Translations under genes and position numbers: made by a program
Notes under the pieces: generated by a model
What the model was told of the DNA's origin: nothing
Databases searched by the model: none
The model's input: the letters and a program-made list of their open reading frames with translations, nothing else
Source of the DNA: Bacillus sp. 491mf
Lineage (GTDB): Bacteria > Bacillota > Bacilli > Bacillales > Bacillaceae_G
Assembly (NCBI RefSeq): GCF_900112415.1
Contig: NZ_FOLV01000001.1
Location: forward strand, 372,001-436,000
Direction of reading: 5' to 3'
Length of the DNA: 64,000 bases
Shown here: positions 50,652 through 60,685 of the stretch, piece after piece
Position numbering within the stretch: position 1 is the stretch's first letter
How the letters are laid out: each line of letters starts with the position of its first letter

Positions 50652-51614
50652 TTACGAGGCGTTCTCTTTTTGCTTTGCATAGTTATAATATCTTTTTAAT
50701 GAAATTTTTGATTTGAAACCAACCCGTTTGATAATTTTCTGTTCAGGAATGTGGTGTTGAATGAGTCGTAAAATAAACGTATTACGTAAATGTTGAGCAG
50801 AGATACCTTTACGAAGCCCTGCGCGTGATACTTCAAGTCGAATCATTTTTTGTACGGAAATTTCTGTCAATCTTTTTGGAGCGTCATTTTCATATACCCA
50901 ACGGAATGTATTTCGGTTAAAGTCAAAGGCCACAAATACTGGATCTGAGCTATGGTATTTTGGGCGTACTGGCTCAGGAATTTTTTTATAGTAATGATAT
51001 AACCTTTTCTTATCTTCTTCAGTTAATGTAATGACTCGTTCTATTCCAGATATAGCGGGAATAGCTAATGTATTATTTTCAAAATGAACATGCTGCATAT
51101 TCAATGAGACGAGTTCTTGTAATGATAATCCGTAATCGAGCAGAAGCATAATAATGCATACGTTTCGATCCATGAGTAATGGACGTACAGGTCGCTGTTT
51201 GTCTGACAGTCCTTCTAATGAAGTTAAAATATATTTTAAACGCTGTTCTTCTTGTGGTGAAATGAAATCTTCATCTCGTAATGTACGATCTGGCTGTATG
51301 ATAAGTTCCATATCTTTTAGTGGGCTAGGCAAGTTTAAAAAATGATACAGTCGATTTAGCACAATAAACACACGGTGCATTGTTTTTTCGGAGTAATGAC
51401 GTTTTATTTTCAAGTCCGAAAAATAATCTTCATAGTCTTTTGTACAAAGAGTCTCCCATATATTATTAGAAGAAATTTTTTTGTTTTTTTGTAACCAATG
51501 AAGAAAATCCTCGATGTCGTAGACATATCTTTTAATAGTCGAAGGCTTTCGTCCCTTATTTAATAAATAAGCAGAGAAAGCTTGTACTGTATCATTAAGT
51601 TCTTTTGTTGACAT
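50652..51614 (-). CDS. XerC/D-like tyrosine recombinase
   Basis: 320 residues. N-terminal SAM-like domain (LNKGRKPSTIKRYVYDIEDF) and catalytic domain with LLDYGLSLQELVSL, SAQHLRNTFILRLIQH (His-X-X-Arg), and YYNYAKQ (Tyr). The first catalytic Arg expected in a GLRxxE motif appears as Gly-Leu-Ser (YGLSLQEL), so the classical Arg is missing and activity may be lost or altered. It sits between hfq and spoVK as in other B. cereus-group chromosomes, not in a mobile element. GGGAGGTG precedes the ATG. Confidence 0.85.
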   Translation of the reverse strand: MSTKELNDTVQAFSAYLLNKGRKPSTIKRYVYDIEDFLHWLQKNKKISSNNIWETLCTKDYEDYFSDLKIKRHYSEKTMHRVFIVLNRLYHFLNLPSPLKDMELIIQPDRTLRDEDFISPQEEQRLKYILTSLEGLSDKQRPVRPLLMDRNVCIIMLLLDYGLSLQELVSLNMQHVHFENNTLAIPAISGIERVITLTEEDKKRLYHYYKKIPEPVRPKYHSSDPVFVAFDFNRNTFRWVYENDAPKRLTEISVQKMIRLEVSRAGLRKGISAQHLRNTFILRLIQHHIPEQKIIKRVGFKSKISLKRYYNYAKQKENAS

Positions 51615-51733
51615 AGTCCCACCTCCCTAGTTTTCTTACATTATAACAAAAATTTTCAGAAAATGTTTATTTCTTGGTAAAGTGTAAATTTTGATAATAT
51701 CTATCAATGAAATGATAAAAATGAGGTGATTGT

Positions 51734-52690
51734 ATGGAACAGTCGATGCGAAAGAAGAATAATAACCAAATTAACATTGTGCTTAATCACCGACAGAAAA
51801 TTTCAGTTTCTTCTCCAGAACAAAAACAAAATCTTTCAAATGAAACTGTTACAAAACATGAAATGTTGCAGCGAATTGAAGAAGAAATGAGCAAGCTTAT
51901 TGGAATGCAGGAAATTAAAAAAATTATAAAAGAAATTTATGCATGGATTTATGTAAATAAAAAACGGCAAGAAGCGGGTTTGAAATCAGAGAAACAAGTC
52001 CTTCATATGTTGTTTAAAGGAAATCCGGGAACGGGGAAAACAACTGTTGCTAGGATGATTGGAAAATTATTATTTGAGATGAATGTGTTATCGAAAGGGC
52101 ATTTAGTTGAAGCGGAACGAGCGGATTTAGTCGGTGAATATATTGGGCATACTGCACAAAAAACACGTGACCTCATTCGAAAAGCAATGGGGGGGATATT
52201 GTTTATTGATGAGGCTTATTCACTTGCACGTGGGGGTGAAAAAGATTTTGGGAAAGAGGCAATTGATACGCTTGTTAAACATATGGAAGATAAGCAACAT
52301 GCTTTTGTGCTCATTTTAGCAGGGTATTCACGTGAGATGAACCATTTTCTATCATTAAACCCTGGTTTGCAATCTCGTTTTCCTTTCATTATTGAGTTTT
52401 CTGATTACACTGTCAATCAATTATTAGAGATAGGGAAACAAATGTACGATGAACGGGAATATCAATTATCAAAAGAGGCAGAGTGGAATCTTCGCGATCA
52501 TTTAAATGCAGTAAAATATTCATCACAGATCACTTCTTTTAGCAATGGACGTTACGTTCGTAATATTGTGGAAAAATCCATTCGTACACAAGCGATGAGG
52601 CTGCTTCAGGAAGAAACGTACGATAAATATGATTTAATAACAATTTCTAGTAGTGATTTGTTACTTGAAGATGGAGAGTGCAATTCATAA
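51734..52690 (+). CDS. spoVK: Stage V sporulation AAA+ ATPase SpoVK
   Basis: 318 residues. A short N-terminal extension (about 1-40) is followed by a CbbX/SpoVK-type AAA+ domain: GMQEIKKIIKEIYAWI, Walker A GNPGTGKTTVAR, VGEYIGHTAQKTRDLI, Walker B GILFIDEAYSLARG, and the arginine-finger region LNPGLQSRFPFIIEF. SpoVK is needed for late spore maturation. GAGGTGAT precedes the ATG. Divergent from the xer-like gene, convergent with sspL. Confidence 0.95.
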   Translation: MEQSMRKKNNNQINIVLNHRQKISVSSPEQKQNLSNETVTKHEMLQRIEEEMSKLIGMQEIKKIIKEIYAWIYVNKKRQEAGLKSEKQVLHMLFKGNPGTGKTTVARMIGKLLFEMNVLSKGHLVEAERADLVGEYIGHTAQKTRDLIRKAMGGILFIDEAYSLARGGEKDFGKEAIDTLVKHMEDKQHAFVLILAGYSREMNHFLSLNPGLQSRFPFIIEFSDYTVNQLLEIGKQMYDEREYQLSKEAEWNLRDHLNAVKYSSQITSFSNGRYVRNIVEKSIRTQAMRLLQEETYDKYDLITISSSDLLLEDGECNS

Positions 52691-52702
52691 ATTATTTATT
52701 AT

Positions 52703-52731
52703 AAAACACGAAGCGTAATGCTTCGTGTTTT
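52703..52731. terminator. Bidirectional terminator between spoVK and sspL
   Basis: Perfect 12-bp stem AAAACACGAAGC / GCTTCGTGTTTT with loop GTAAT. It overlaps the sspL stop codon. Confidence 0.9.
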
Positions 52732-52864
52732 ATTTCGTATTTTTTGTTTTTGCGCGTTGTTCTAATTGGCTTTTTGGACTCTGATCTGCTACATCTGAAG
52801 CTAGTCCTTGTGGATTCACGCTGCTGCCTTGCCCTCGGTTACGATTGTTGTTTCCTTTTGCCAT
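52730..52864 (-). CDS. sspL: Small acid-soluble spore protein SspL
   Basis: 44 residues: MAKGNNNRNRGQGSSVNPQG then LASDVADQSPKSQLEQRAKT and KNTK. The centre VNPQG....D.PKS.LE.RAK..NT matches the minor spore protein SspL of B. subtilis (VTPQG....NDPKTELEERAK..NT). Such proteins are made only in the forespore late in sporulation. It lies 6 bases behind another small gene on the minus strand, with GGAGTG as ribosome site. Confidence 0.88.
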   Translation of the reverse strand: MAKGNNNRNRGQGSSVNPQGLASDVADQSPKSQLEQRAKTKNTK

Positions 52865-52870
52865 TTTATT

Positions 52871-53014
52871 TCACTCCTGTTCGTCTTTTGCTTTTTGTTG
52901 ATATGCTTTGTGATAACGTTCCATTTTTTTGCTTTTTTCATGTGCGGAATTTAAATCATGCCCAAATTGATCAACGGAACTTCTTTGCGCGCCTTTATTT
53001 ACGTGTTTTGTCAC
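52871..53014 (-). CDS. 47-residue basic protein upstream of sspL
   Basis: GTG start at 53014 behind GAGAGGTGAG. The product begins MTKHVNKGAQRSSVDQFGHD, continues with LNSAHEKSKKMERYHKAYQQ and ends KAKDEQE: hydrophilic, basic and helical. Its stop overlaps the ribosome site of sspL, so both are cotranscribed and it is probably also a spore protein (inference). No family was recognised. Confidence 0.65.
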   Translation of the reverse strand: MTKHVNKGAQRSSVDQFGHDLNSAHEKSKKMERYHKAYQQKAKDEQE

Positions 53015-53486
53015 TTGTCTCACCTCTCTTTAAGGAATAGTATTTACGGATATGTACAAAAAACATGCAATAAAATAATACTTCTATCAGTGGAATTTTT
53101 TTGATAAGGATGAGATGAAAAAGAAAACGCCTTTATGAAATTTATCAAGACCTAAATTATAAAAATCCCTAAAAATAAAGGAAAGCACATATTATACATG
53201 ACTAATATATGCTCTCCTTTTATTCCATTAAAGCGCCCGATTGTGGAAAATCACTGGTTAGTTGAAGAAGAATTTGTCCACAACTCTTAAGTTATGGTAC
53301 TTAAAAGTTAAATTCATCTCCTACAATTCCTTCAAAGCCGTCCATCTCCATCTTTTGAATTCCTTGACCAATGCTGATTCTAAGCCAAACAACTATACCA
53401 CCTCTAGCAAAATAATTAACATATCATATTCAGGAAAAGTTAGTTAGCTAATAGCATATGTTTTATTGAAAGGGTGTGATTGAATT
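53015..53486. other. Intergenic region, sspL operon promoter and a hairpin
   Basis: The minus-strand promoter of the sspL pair should lie at 53030-53100. A strong hairpin with arms AAAGGAAAGCACATATTA / TAATATATGCTCTCCTTT (53178-53220) and T-tracts on both sides looks like a bidirectional terminator. On the minus strand at 53320-53420 the frame GGIVVWLRISIGQG..KMEMDG is protein-like but has no start. No gene is called. Confidence 0.45.
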
Positions 53487-53651
53487 ATGGATCGGCAGAA
53501 ATCGGGCGTTGGAGTATTAGTATTCGTTGGCTGCATGTTTCTTGGTGGAGGAGTGGGATCTTTGTTAGGAAGTTCCCAAATTGGATGGCTGATAGGAATG
53601 GGTGTTGGATTTCTTGGGATGGCTTTAACGAGACTAATTAGAAAACAGTAG
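53487..53651 (+). CDS. 54-residue glycine-rich membrane protein
   Basis: The ATG at 53487 follows AAAGGGTGTGATTGAATT. The product begins MDRQKSGVGVLVFVGCMFLG and has two glycine-rich membrane segments (about 8-28 and 32-50) with a basic end RLIRKQ. No family was recognised; the glycine pattern recalls small glycine-zipper membrane proteins. Confidence 0.6.
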   Translation: MDRQKSGVGVLVFVGCMFLGGGVGSLLGSSQIGWLIGMGVGFLGMALTRLIRKQ

Positions 53652-54006
53652 AACAAATGTTCTTTTTGTGAGTAAGGCAATATGCATTTAAGTAATTACT
53701 TACATACTAGCTCTGTAACATGTAGTAATCGTACTCGTACAAAGCCACTCTCTAACAGAAAGTGGCTATTTTGTTTTTGGCGCTGTTAAATTTCATTGTT
53801 GATTTTTAGTCAAATAAAAAGCCGATGTTTTACCGCATTTCCGAAATTCACCCCCATCTTCAAGTGCGTGAAGGGCAAGAAGTGGTGGGTAGTTGACTCT
53901 CTAATTATGTAATATACAATGTAAGAAAAAAAGAGGATCTACGTCTTCATATTGGACATAGTATCCTCTTCTAATTATAGTATGTTAAAAGTAAAGAGTT
54001 AATCTG
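53652..54006. other. Intergenic region with two terminators
   Basis: A plus-strand terminator-like hairpin AAGCCACT / AGTGGCT with ATTTTG lies at 53741-53773. For the minus-strand gene on the right, AAGAGGAT / ATCCTCTT (53931-53938, 53963-53970) is followed on that strand by TTTTTTTC. Nothing else is visible. Confidence 0.65.
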
Positions 54007-54630
54007 TTATCTATCATTGAAATGATTGATTTTTTCTACACTACGATGTGGCAAATGCCATTGGTAATAGATAGAAATCATACGGAAACATACGATAAGA
54101 ACGAATAAAACATATAATGCCAAGTCACTTGTTACAATTTTAGTACCAATTAAAAATCCGGCTAAAATTGTCCAAAGTGCATAAATCTCCGCTCGTAGTA
54201 CAAGTGGTTTTCGGCGTGCTAATAAATCACGGATAATACCGCCGCCGATTCCTGTTAAGACAGCTGCGACAATCGTTGCACTAATTGGTAGATTTAGTTT
54301 TTGTGCATATAATGCACCTTGAATTGCAAATGCAGATAAACCGATTGCGTCGGTGATATTTTCCCAGCGTTTCCAATGTTTGATGAGTTTGTTCGGGAAT
54401 AAAAATATAATAGTCATTGACAACATTGCAATTTCAAATAACATATCTTGTTTCCAAAGTGAAACAATTGGATAGCCAATTAATAAATTACGCAGTGCGC
54501 CTCCCCCAAACGCGGTTGCCATTCCTAAAATATAAACCCCGAAAATATCGTATTCTTCTTCCATCGCGATGATTGCTCCGCTTAAAGCGAAAGCGATTGT
54601 ACCGATGATGCTAAATAAATCCCATGCCAT
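54007..54630 (-). CDS. TRIC-type cation channel family protein (UPF0126/YvgT)
   Basis: 207 residues from the ATG at 54630 behind GAGGGAGAA; five codons upstream of it are not used. Seven membrane spans, with two inverted halves each carrying a glycine-rich loop: ATAFGGGALRNLLIG and LTGIGGGIIRDLLARR. These are the signature of the TRIC (trimeric intracellular cation channel) family, prokaryotic members of which conduct potassium. Divergent from hflX. Confidence 0.9.
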   Translation of the reverse strand: MAWDLFSIIGTIAFALSGAIIAMEEEYDIFGVYILGMATAFGGGALRNLLIGYPIVSLWKQDMLFEIAMLSMTIIFLFPNKLIKHWKRWENITDAIGLSAFAIQGALYAQKLNLPISATIVAAVLTGIGGGIIRDLLARRKPLVLRAEIYALWTILAGFLIGTKIVTSDLALYVLFVLIVCFRMISIYYQWHLPHRSVEKINHFNDR

Positions 54631-54718
54631 GAAATTCTCCCTCACTAACTAGATGAAATGTTCTTACTCTGCTATTATATTAGAAGGTTTAACTTTCGAA
54701 AAGGATGCGTGAGGATAT

Positions 54719-55999
54719 TTGTTAGAAAAAAAAGAAAAAGTGATACTCGTTGGCTGCCAATTACCTGAAGATGATGAAGAACGTTTTGAACACTCAATGG
54801 AAGAATTAGAATCATTAGCAAAAACAGCGCAAGCAGAAGTGTTAGTTATTGCGGTGCAAAAACGTACTAAGTTTCATCCAGCAACGTATGTTGGAAAAGG
54901 AAAGTTAGAAGAACTTTCTCTACTTGCAGAAGAATTAGAGCCAGATGTTATCATTTTTAATAATGAATTAACACCGAGCCAAATTCGAAATTTATCAGCA
55001 CAGTTAGATTCAAGAGTCATTGATCGGACGCAACTGATATTAGATATTTTTGCTCAGCGCGCAAAGTCGAGAGAAGGTAAATTGCAAGTGGAACTTGCGC
55101 AGCTCCAATATGCGTTGCCGCGTCTTGTGGGACAAGGGCAAGCGTTATCTCGTCTTGGTGGTGGGATTGGTACAAGAGGACCGGGAGAAACAAAGTTGGA
55201 AACAGATCGTCGTCATATTCGTTCTCGCATTGATGAAATTAAACGGCAGCTCTCTGGTGTGGTAGAGCATCGCAAGAGATATCGTGAGCGCCGTAAAGAA
55301 AATCAAGTTTTTCAAGTTTCTTTAGTCGGATACACGAATGCTGGTAAATCTACGCTGTTTAACAGATTAACAGCGGCAGATACATTTGAAGAAGATTTAC
55401 TGTTTGCGACTCTTGATCCGACGACACGTAAAATGCAGTTGCCATGTGGATATACAGTGTTATTAACAGATACAGTTGGGTTTATTCAAGATTTGCCGAC
55501 ATCGTTAGTTGCGGCATTTCGTTCCACATTAGAAGAAGTAAATGAAGCGGATGTTATTTTGCATGTTATTGATTCAGCTGATCCGAATTATATTGGGCAT
55601 GAAGAAACTGTGAAAAACCTATTGCAAAATCTTGAATTTGATCATATCCCAATGATTACTGTATATAACAAAAAGGATAAGTTACATCCAAACTTCATTC
55701 CGTTCCCAAAAAATGATTTTATTATGACAAGTGCTTTTCATGAGGAAGATTTAGAAAGATTAAAAGAAGTTGTAGAAATAGAAATGATGAAGCGAATGGA
55801 TTCGTATGAATTAATGATTCCGGTGCATGAAGGCAGATTGTTGACGCTTTTAAAAACAGATACAGTATTAACGGAAATGAAGTTTCAAGATGAGAAGCAA
55901 GCATATGAATGTACAGGGTATATTTTTGCTCATTCTCCGCTAAATGGACAAATTTATAAATATTCAACGAGAAAAGGAGAAGGGAAAGAAGATGTTTAA
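54719..55999 (+). CDS. hflX: GTPase HflX
   Basis: 426 residues, TTG start at 54719 with GAGG shortly upstream. The N-terminal HflX domain ([34 protein letters not shown]), a helical linker ([20 protein letters not shown]) and the G domain ([29 protein letters not shown]). HflX splits stalled 70S ribosomes under heat and antibiotic stress. It overlaps the next gene by 8 bases. Confidence 0.96.
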   Translation: MLEKKEKVILVGCQLPEDDEERFEHSMEELESLAKTAQAEVLVIAVQKRTKFHPATYVGKGKLEELSLLAEELEPDVIIFNNELTPSQIRNLSAQLDSRVIDRTQLILDIFAQRAKSREGKLQVELAQLQYALPRLVGQGQALSRLGGGIGTRGPGETKLETDRRHIRSRIDEIKRQLSGVVEHRKRYRERRKENQVFQVSLVGYTNAGKSTLFNRLTAADTFEEDLLFATLDPTTRKMQLPCGYTVLLTDTVGFIQDLPTSLVAAFRSTLEEVNEADVILHVIDSADPNYIGHEETVKNLLQNLEFDHIPMITVYNKKDKLHPNFIPFPKNDFIMTSAFHEEDLERLKEVVEIEMMKRMDSYELMIPVHEGRLLTLLKTDTVLTEMKFQDEKQAYECTGYIFAHSPLNGQIYKYSTRKGEGKEDV

Positions 56000-57263
56000 T
56001 CGATTGAAGAATGGGGAAAAGATTGCTCCGATTGTAAAAGAAGTAGAAATGCAAATTACAGATATACATAAACAAATTGATGAAGTGATTGAAAGTAATC
56101 AATTTCGTGTGTTAGAAAGTTTTCGTAATCATAAAATTAGTGATGCGCACTTTATTCCAACAACAGGATATGGCTACGATGATATCGGCCGTGATACGTT
56201 AGAAAAAGTGTATGCTGATGTATTTGGGGCAGAAGCAGGCCTTGTGCGTCCGCAAATTATTTCTGGAACTCACGCAATCTCTACAGCGCTATTTGGGATT
56301 TTACGCCCTGGTGATGAATTGTTATATATAACGGGGAAGCCATATGATACGCTAGAAGAAATTGTTGGTGTTCGTGGAAAAGGTGTTGGCTCATTTAAAG
56401 AGTATAATATCGGTTACCAGGCAGTTGCTTTAACAGAAGAGGGACGTGTTGATTTCGCTGCAGTGCAAGCGGCAATCCATGAAAATACAAAAATGATTGG
56501 AATTCAACGTTCAAAGGGCTATGCAACTCGCCCATCATTTACAATTGCTGAAGTTAAAGAAATGATTGCGTTTGTAAAAGAAATTAAACCAGATGTTGTT
56601 GTCTTTGTAGACAACTGCTACGGAGAATTTGTAGAAGAGTTAGAACCGTGTCATATTGGTGCAGATTTAATGGCAGGTTCACTTATTAAAAATCCAGGTG
56701 GCGGCATCGTGAAAACAGGTGGCTACATTGTTGGGAAAGAGCAATATGTAGAAGCGTGTGCATATCGTTTAACGTCTCCAGGTATTGGAGCGGAAGCTGG
56801 TGCTTCTTTATATAGTTTACAAGAGATGTATCAAGGATTTTTCTTAGCGCCTCATGTTGCTGGTCAAGCATTAAAAGGTGCAATTTTTACAGCGGCATTT
56901 TTAGAGAAGCTTGGTATGAACACATCACCAACTTGGGATGCGCCGCGAACAGATTTAATACAATCGGTTCAATTTGATGATAAAGAACGTATGATTGCAT
57001 TTTGCCAAGCGATTCAATATGCATCACCAATCAATTCTCATTTTACACCGTATCCAAATTACATGCCGGGTTATGAAGATGATGTAATTATGGCCGCAGG
57101 TACATTTATTCAAGGTGCGAGTATTGAATTATCAGCAGATGGTCCAATTCGCCCGCCTTATGTTGCGTATGTGCAGGGTGGCTTAACATATTCGCATGTG
57201 AAGATTGCGATTTGTTCTGCTATTGATGCGCTTATTGAAAAAAATCTATTAGTAATTTCTTAA
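55992..57263 (+). CDS. ynbB: PLP-dependent methionine gamma-lyase-like protein YnbB
   Basis: 423 residues from the ATG at 55992, supported by AAGGAGAAGGG within hflX. Fold type I aminotransferase-like: [44 protein letters not shown] (Asp to the PLP ring) and the PLP lysine in [13 protein letters not shown]. The family (aluminium resistance / methionine gamma-lyase) has an uncertain native substrate. The order hflX-ynbB-glnR-glnA is standard for Bacillus. Confidence 0.93.
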   Translation: MFNRLKNGEKIAPIVKEVEMQITDIHKQIDEVIESNQFRVLESFRNHKISDAHFIPTTGYGYDDIGRDTLEKVYADVFGAEAGLVRPQIISGTHAISTALFGILRPGDELLYITGKPYDTLEEIVGVRGKGVGSFKEYNIGYQAVALTEEGRVDFAAVQAAIHENTKMIGIQRSKGYATRPSFTIAEVKEMIAFVKEIKPDVVVFVDNCYGEFVEELEPCHIGADLMAGSLIKNPGGGIVKTGGYIVGKEQYVEACAYRLTSPGIGAEAGASLYSLQEMYQGFFLAPHVAGQALKGAIFTAAFLEKLGMNTSPTWDAPRTDLIQSVQFDDKERMIAFCQAIQYASPINSHFTPYPNYMPGYEDDVIMAAGTFIQGASIELSADGPIRPPYVAYVQGGLTYSHVKIAICSAIDALIEKNLLVIS

Positions 57264-57268
57264 ATGAG

Positions 57269-57294
57269 AGCTGCCGATTTTGGCAGCTTTTTTT
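57269..57294 (+). terminator. Terminator of hflX-ynbB
   Basis: Stem AGCTGCC / GGCAGCT with loop GATTTT and eight T. Confidence 0.88.
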
Positions 57295-57353
57295 GTATAT
57301 AAGTAAGGGTTTGAGACATTTTAATAAAGTGAAAAGTTTTTTTGAAAAAATCA

Positions 57354-57403
57354 TGTTAGAAAAGCTAACATCTGTTGACATGAAACATAACATAATATAA
57401 AAT
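57354..57403 (+). promoter_or_regulatory. glnRA promoter with GlnR sites
   Basis: TGTTA-GAAAAGC-TAACA at 57354-57370 is a perfect TGTNA-N7-TNACA GlnR/TnrA site. Four bases later is the -35 element TTGACA (57375-57380) and, 17 bases on, TAAAAT. A second, weaker site (TGACA-N7-TAACA) overlaps -35 and spacer. Two adjacent GlnR sites at glnRA give autorepression in B. subtilis. Confidence 0.9.
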
Positions 57404-57435
57404 GAGAATCAAGTTAAGGCGAAGGAGGAACTGAA

Positions 57436-57828
57436 GTGACACAAAATGATCGACGTTCTGCTCCGCTGTTTCCGATAAGTATAGTTATGGATTTAACACA
57501 GTTATCTGCGCGTCAAATTCGTTACTATGAAGAACATAAATTGATTTCCCCAACCCGTACAAAAGGAAATCGTAGATTATTTTCATTTAACGACGTGGAT
57601 AAATTATTAGAGATTAAAGACTTGTTAGATCAAGGTTTAAACATGGCTGGTATTAAACAAGTACTATTAATGAAGGAAAATCAATCAGAAGTGATACAAG
57701 TAAGAGAAGAAGTAAAGGAAATTTCGAAATCAGAACTTCGTAAAATACTTCGAGATGAATTGCAACATACAGGCAGATTTAATCGAACATCATTACGACA
57801 AGGTGATATTTCAAGGTTTTTTCATTAA
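57436..57828 (+). CDS. glnR: MerR-family repressor GlnR
   Basis: 130 residues, GTG start behind AAGGAGGAACTGAA. MerR-type DNA-binding domain ([37 protein letters not shown]), then a short dimer helix and a C-terminal tail ending [14 protein letters not shown]. In Bacillus this tail senses feedback-inhibited glutamine synthetase, and GlnR then represses glnRA and nitrogen genes. Cotranscribed with glnA. Confidence 0.96.
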   Translation: MTQNDRRSAPLFPISIVMDLTQLSARQIRYYEEHKLISPTRTKGNRRLFSFNDVDKLLEIKDLLDQGLNMAGIKQVLLMKENQSEVIQVREEVKEISKSELRKILRDELQHTGRFNRTSLRQGDISRFFH

Positions 57829-57876
57829 TGATTGATAATTTCGAAAATGTTTAGAGGGACTAAGGAGGAATTGAAA

Positions 57877-59211
57877 ATGGCAAAGTACACAAAAGAAGAT
57901 ATTTTCCGCTTGGCGAAAGAAGAGAATGTAAAGTATATCCGTTTGCAATTTACGGATCTTTTAGGAAGTATTAAAAACGTAGAAATTCCAGTTAGTCAGT
58001 TAACAAAAGCTCTAGATAACAAAATGATGTTTGACGGATCTTCTATTGAAGGATTTGTTCGCATTGAAGAATCTGATATGTACTTATATCCAGACCTAGA
58101 TACATGGGTAATCTTCCCGTGGACTGCTGAAAAAGGAAAAGTAGCGAGATTAATTTGTGATATTTATAATGCAGACGGTACACCGTTTGAAGGTGATCCG
58201 CGTAACAACTTAAAACGCATGTTAAAAGAAATGGAAGCACTAGGCTTCACTGATTTCAATCTTGGACCAGAGCCAGAGTTTTTCTTATTTAAAGTTGATG
58301 AAAAAGGAAATCCGACATTAGAATTAAATGATAATGGTGGATATTTCGACCTTGCTCCAATGGATTTAGGAGAAAACTGCCGTCGTGATATCGTTCTTGA
58401 ACTAGAAGAAATGGGCTTTGAAATTGAAGCATCTCACCATGAAGTTGCACCAGGGCAACATGAAATTGACTTCAAATATGCAAGTGCAATTAAAGCATGT
58501 GACTATATTCAAACGTTTAAACTTGTTGTAAAAACAATTGCTCGTAAACACGGTTTACACGCAACATTTATGCCAAAACCACTATTTGGTGTAAACGGTT
58601 CAGGTATGCACTGTAACTTATCACTATTCAAAAATGATGAGAACGTATTCTACGATCAAAAAGGTGATCTGCAATTAAGTGATGATGCTCGCCACTTTAT
58701 CGCAGGTATTTTAAAACATGCACCAAGCTTTACAGCTGTAACGAATCCAACTGTAAACTCTTATAAACGCTTAGTACCTGGATATGAAGCACCTTGTTAC
58801 GTAGCTTGGTCTGCGCAAAATCGTAGCCCATTAATCCGTATCCCTGCATCTCGCGGTGTAAGTACGCGTGTAGAAGTACGTAGTGTTGACCCAGCTGCAA
58901 ATCCATATTTAGCAATGGCTGTATTACTAGCAGCAGGTCTTGATGGAATTAAAAATAAACTAGCGGTACCACCTGCGGTAGATCGCAACATTTATGTAAT
59001 GACTCTAGAAGAACGTGAAAAAGCAGGCATTAATGATTTGCCAGCTACATTAGCACAAGCATTAAATGAACTAAAATCAAACGAAATTATTTGCGGTGCG
59101 TTAGGAGAACACTTACTTGAGCACTTTATCGAAGCTAAAGAAATTGAGTGGGATATGTTCAGAACGCAAGTCCATCAATGGGAACGCGATCAATATATGA
59201 CTCTTTACTAA
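57877..59211 (+). CDS. glnA: Glutamine synthetase, type I-alpha
   Basis: 444 residues from the ATG at 57877 behind AAGGAGGAATTG. Motifs: [59 protein letters not shown], and the adenylyl-site region without the tyrosine typical of the beta type. It makes glutamine from glutamate, ammonia and ATP, and when feedback-inhibited it activates GlnR and sequesters TnrA. The second prophage lies directly behind its terminator. Confidence 0.98.
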   Translation: MAKYTKEDIFRLAKEENVKYIRLQFTDLLGSIKNVEIPVSQLTKALDNKMMFDGSSIEGFVRIEESDMYLYPDLDTWVIFPWTAEKGKVARLICDIYNADGTPFEGDPRNNLKRMLKEMEALGFTDFNLGPEPEFFLFKVDEKGNPTLELNDNGGYFDLAPMDLGENCRRDIVLELEEMGFEIEASHHEVAPGQHEIDFKYASAIKACDYIQTFKLVVKTIARKHGLHATFMPKPLFGVNGSGMHCNLSLFKNDENVFYDQKGDLQLSDDARHFIAGILKHAPSFTAVTNPTVNSYKRLVPGYEAPCYVAWSAQNRSPLIRIPASRGVSTRVEVRSVDPAANPYLAMAVLLAAGLDGIKNKLAVPPAVDRNIYVMTLEEREKAGINDLPATLAQALNELKSNEIICGALGEHLLEHFIEAKEIEWDMFRTQVHQWERDQYMTLY

Positions 59212-59218
59212 GAGTTGG

Positions 59219-59252
59219 AAGCCTTGATACTACTGGTATCGGGGCTTTTTTC
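59219..59252 (+). terminator. Terminator of glnRA
   Basis: Stem AAGCCTTGATAC / GTATCGGGGCTT (G-T pairs) with loop TACTG, followed by TTTTCTTTT. Confidence 0.85.
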
Positions 59253-59290
59253 TTTTTGTGGCTAAATCAATGTTAAAAGTTTTCGGAGAA

Positions 59291-59311
59291 AAACAGCCGC
59301 AAAACAGCCAC
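59291..59311. repeat. Candidate attachment site of the second prophage
   Basis: AAACAGCCGCAAAACAGCCAC contains the direct repeat AACAGCC(G)(C)/AACAGCCAC. It lies between the glnA terminator and the integrase stop, the usual position of attL. The partner copy is outside the window. Confidence 0.5.
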
Positions 59312-59330
59312 AAAAAATCTAAGGATTTTT

Positions 59331-60476
59331 TTAACCCAAAACATCATTCATATAGGCTTCAAATTCAGCGATGGAATCTTTATTAATTTTGTCACTAATA
59401 TGTGAATAAACATTCGAAGTGATTTCGATATTTTTATGACCCAAACGATCTTGAATGTATTTCATACTTGCGCCTGACTCTAATAGTAGAACTGCGTGTG
59501 TATGTCGAAGGGAATGGATTTCTAATTTTGGTAAATCCGCTTTTTTAAGAATTCGAGAAAAGGCGTTGAATAAAGTTGATTTTGGTATAAATCGGCCATC
59601 TACTCTAGTGAATACTAAATCTAATTTATGTTCATATGCTTCTTGCAAAACAAGTTTGTTTTCGTTTTGCCATTTCTTGTGGTTAAGTAAATCGTTAACC
59701 AGCGGTTTTGGTATCATAATGGTACGTCTAGAAGTAAATGTTTTTGTATCTCCGAAAAGATCTTCACCTTTTTTTACTGAAAAATCTAAGGTTTTGGTGA
59801 TGCGGATTGTTTGTTCTTTAAAATCAATATCACTCCATTGTAATGCTGCAGCTTCACCTTTGCGCATACCTGTATTGATTAGTGTTTTGAAAAAGATATA
59901 ATAGATATAGTTATATTGATAAGCGTTTTTTAAGAAAAGAGGGATGTCTTCAGTTCGCATATACTTGAGACCTTCCTCTTCTTTTTTGTTTTTATTAGAA
60001 ATTACTACGTCTTCACAAGGGTTGTTCTCAATTTTTTTTAAACTAACCGCTTTCTTCATAGCGTTATGCATTGTACCATGGATAATTTCTACTGTACGTT
60101 TACTATAACCTTTATCAGTCAAGTAATTGATGAAATTTTGGTACATCATAGGTTTAATTTCTTTTAAGTTGATGTTTTTAAAATAAGGTATTAAATGTTT
60201 TTCAACATTGCGCTCATGTAGGATATAGGTGTTTTTTCTAACGTTGTTCGCTTTAAATAATTTTAACCAGTCACGAAGGAAATATTTTAATGACATAGGC
60301 GTGCTTTCAACCTCTAAACCATTTAATATTTTCTTTTCCTCTTCAGCAGCAGCAATCTGGGCCTCTTTTTTTGTTTTGAATCCACGTTTTGTTTTTTCTT
60401 TAAATTCCTGAGTATAAGGGTCTTTAAACTTGATACGATATTGCCAACCATTACTCACCTTTCTAAAACTAGCCAT
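59331..60476 (-). CDS. int: Phage tyrosine integrase (second prophage)
   Basis: 381 residues with arm-binding domain (GWQYRIKFKDPYTQEFKEKT, RGFKTKKEAQIAA), SAM-like domain and catalytic domain: TLINTGMRKGEAAALQWSDI, IHSLRHTHAVLLLE, LGHKNIEIT and YSHISD (Tyr). It is only distantly similar to the integrase of the first prophage, so the two elements are independent. AAAGGAGCAATAAC precedes the ATG. Confidence 0.95.
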   Translation of the reverse strand: MASFRKVSNGWQYRIKFKDPYTQEFKEKTKRGFKTKKEAQIAAAEEEKKILNGLEVESTPMSLKYFLRDWLKLFKANNVRKNTYILHERNVEKHLIPYFKNINLKEIKPMMYQNFINYLTDKGYSKRTVEIIHGTMHNAMKKAVSLKKIENNPCEDVVISNKNKKEEEGLKYMRTEDIPLFLKNAYQYNYIYYIFFKTLINTGMRKGEAAALQWSDIDFKEQTIRITKTLDFSVKKGEDLFGDTKTFTSRRTIMIPKPLVNDLLNHKKWQNENKLVLQEAYEHKLDLVFTRVDGRFIPKSTLFNAFSRILKKADLPKLEIHSLRHTHAVLLLESGASMKYIQDRLGHKNIEITSNVYSHISDKINKDSIAEFEAYMNDVLG

Positions 60477-60514
60477 TATGTTATTGCTCCTTTCTTTAAT
60501 GCAGAGTAGTTAGA

Positions 60515-60685
60515 TCAATCATCTAACCACTCTATAGGTGTTTTCTTATATCCTGATATCTCAAATTTCATCTCTCCATCTATTTCATAAATTTTCTCGA
60601 CAATAGGTACCATTTCAAATTCAGGATCTTTAGTCTTGGATGCCCTTTTTTCTCTTTCGACAGCTAAGTCAATAATCAAGTCCAT
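60515..60685 (-). CDS. 56-residue acidic protein between integrase and IrrE gene
   Basis: The ATG at 60685 overlaps the stop of the IrrE-like gene by one base, and GGAAGGTGAT precedes it. The product begins MDLIIDLAVEREKRASKTKD and contains EMVPIVEKIYEIDGEMKFEI and GYKKTPIEWLDD. No family was recognised. The tight overlap is the main support. Confidence 0.65.
   Translation of the reverse strand: MDLIIDLAVEREKRASKTKDPEFEMVPIVEKIYEIDGEMKFEISGYKKTPIEWLDD

Noticed and set aside
53320-53420. Minus-strand frame containing GGIVVWLRISIGQG
   Set aside because: Protein-like wording, but no start codon, no ribosome site and only about 33 residues; insufficient to call a gene.
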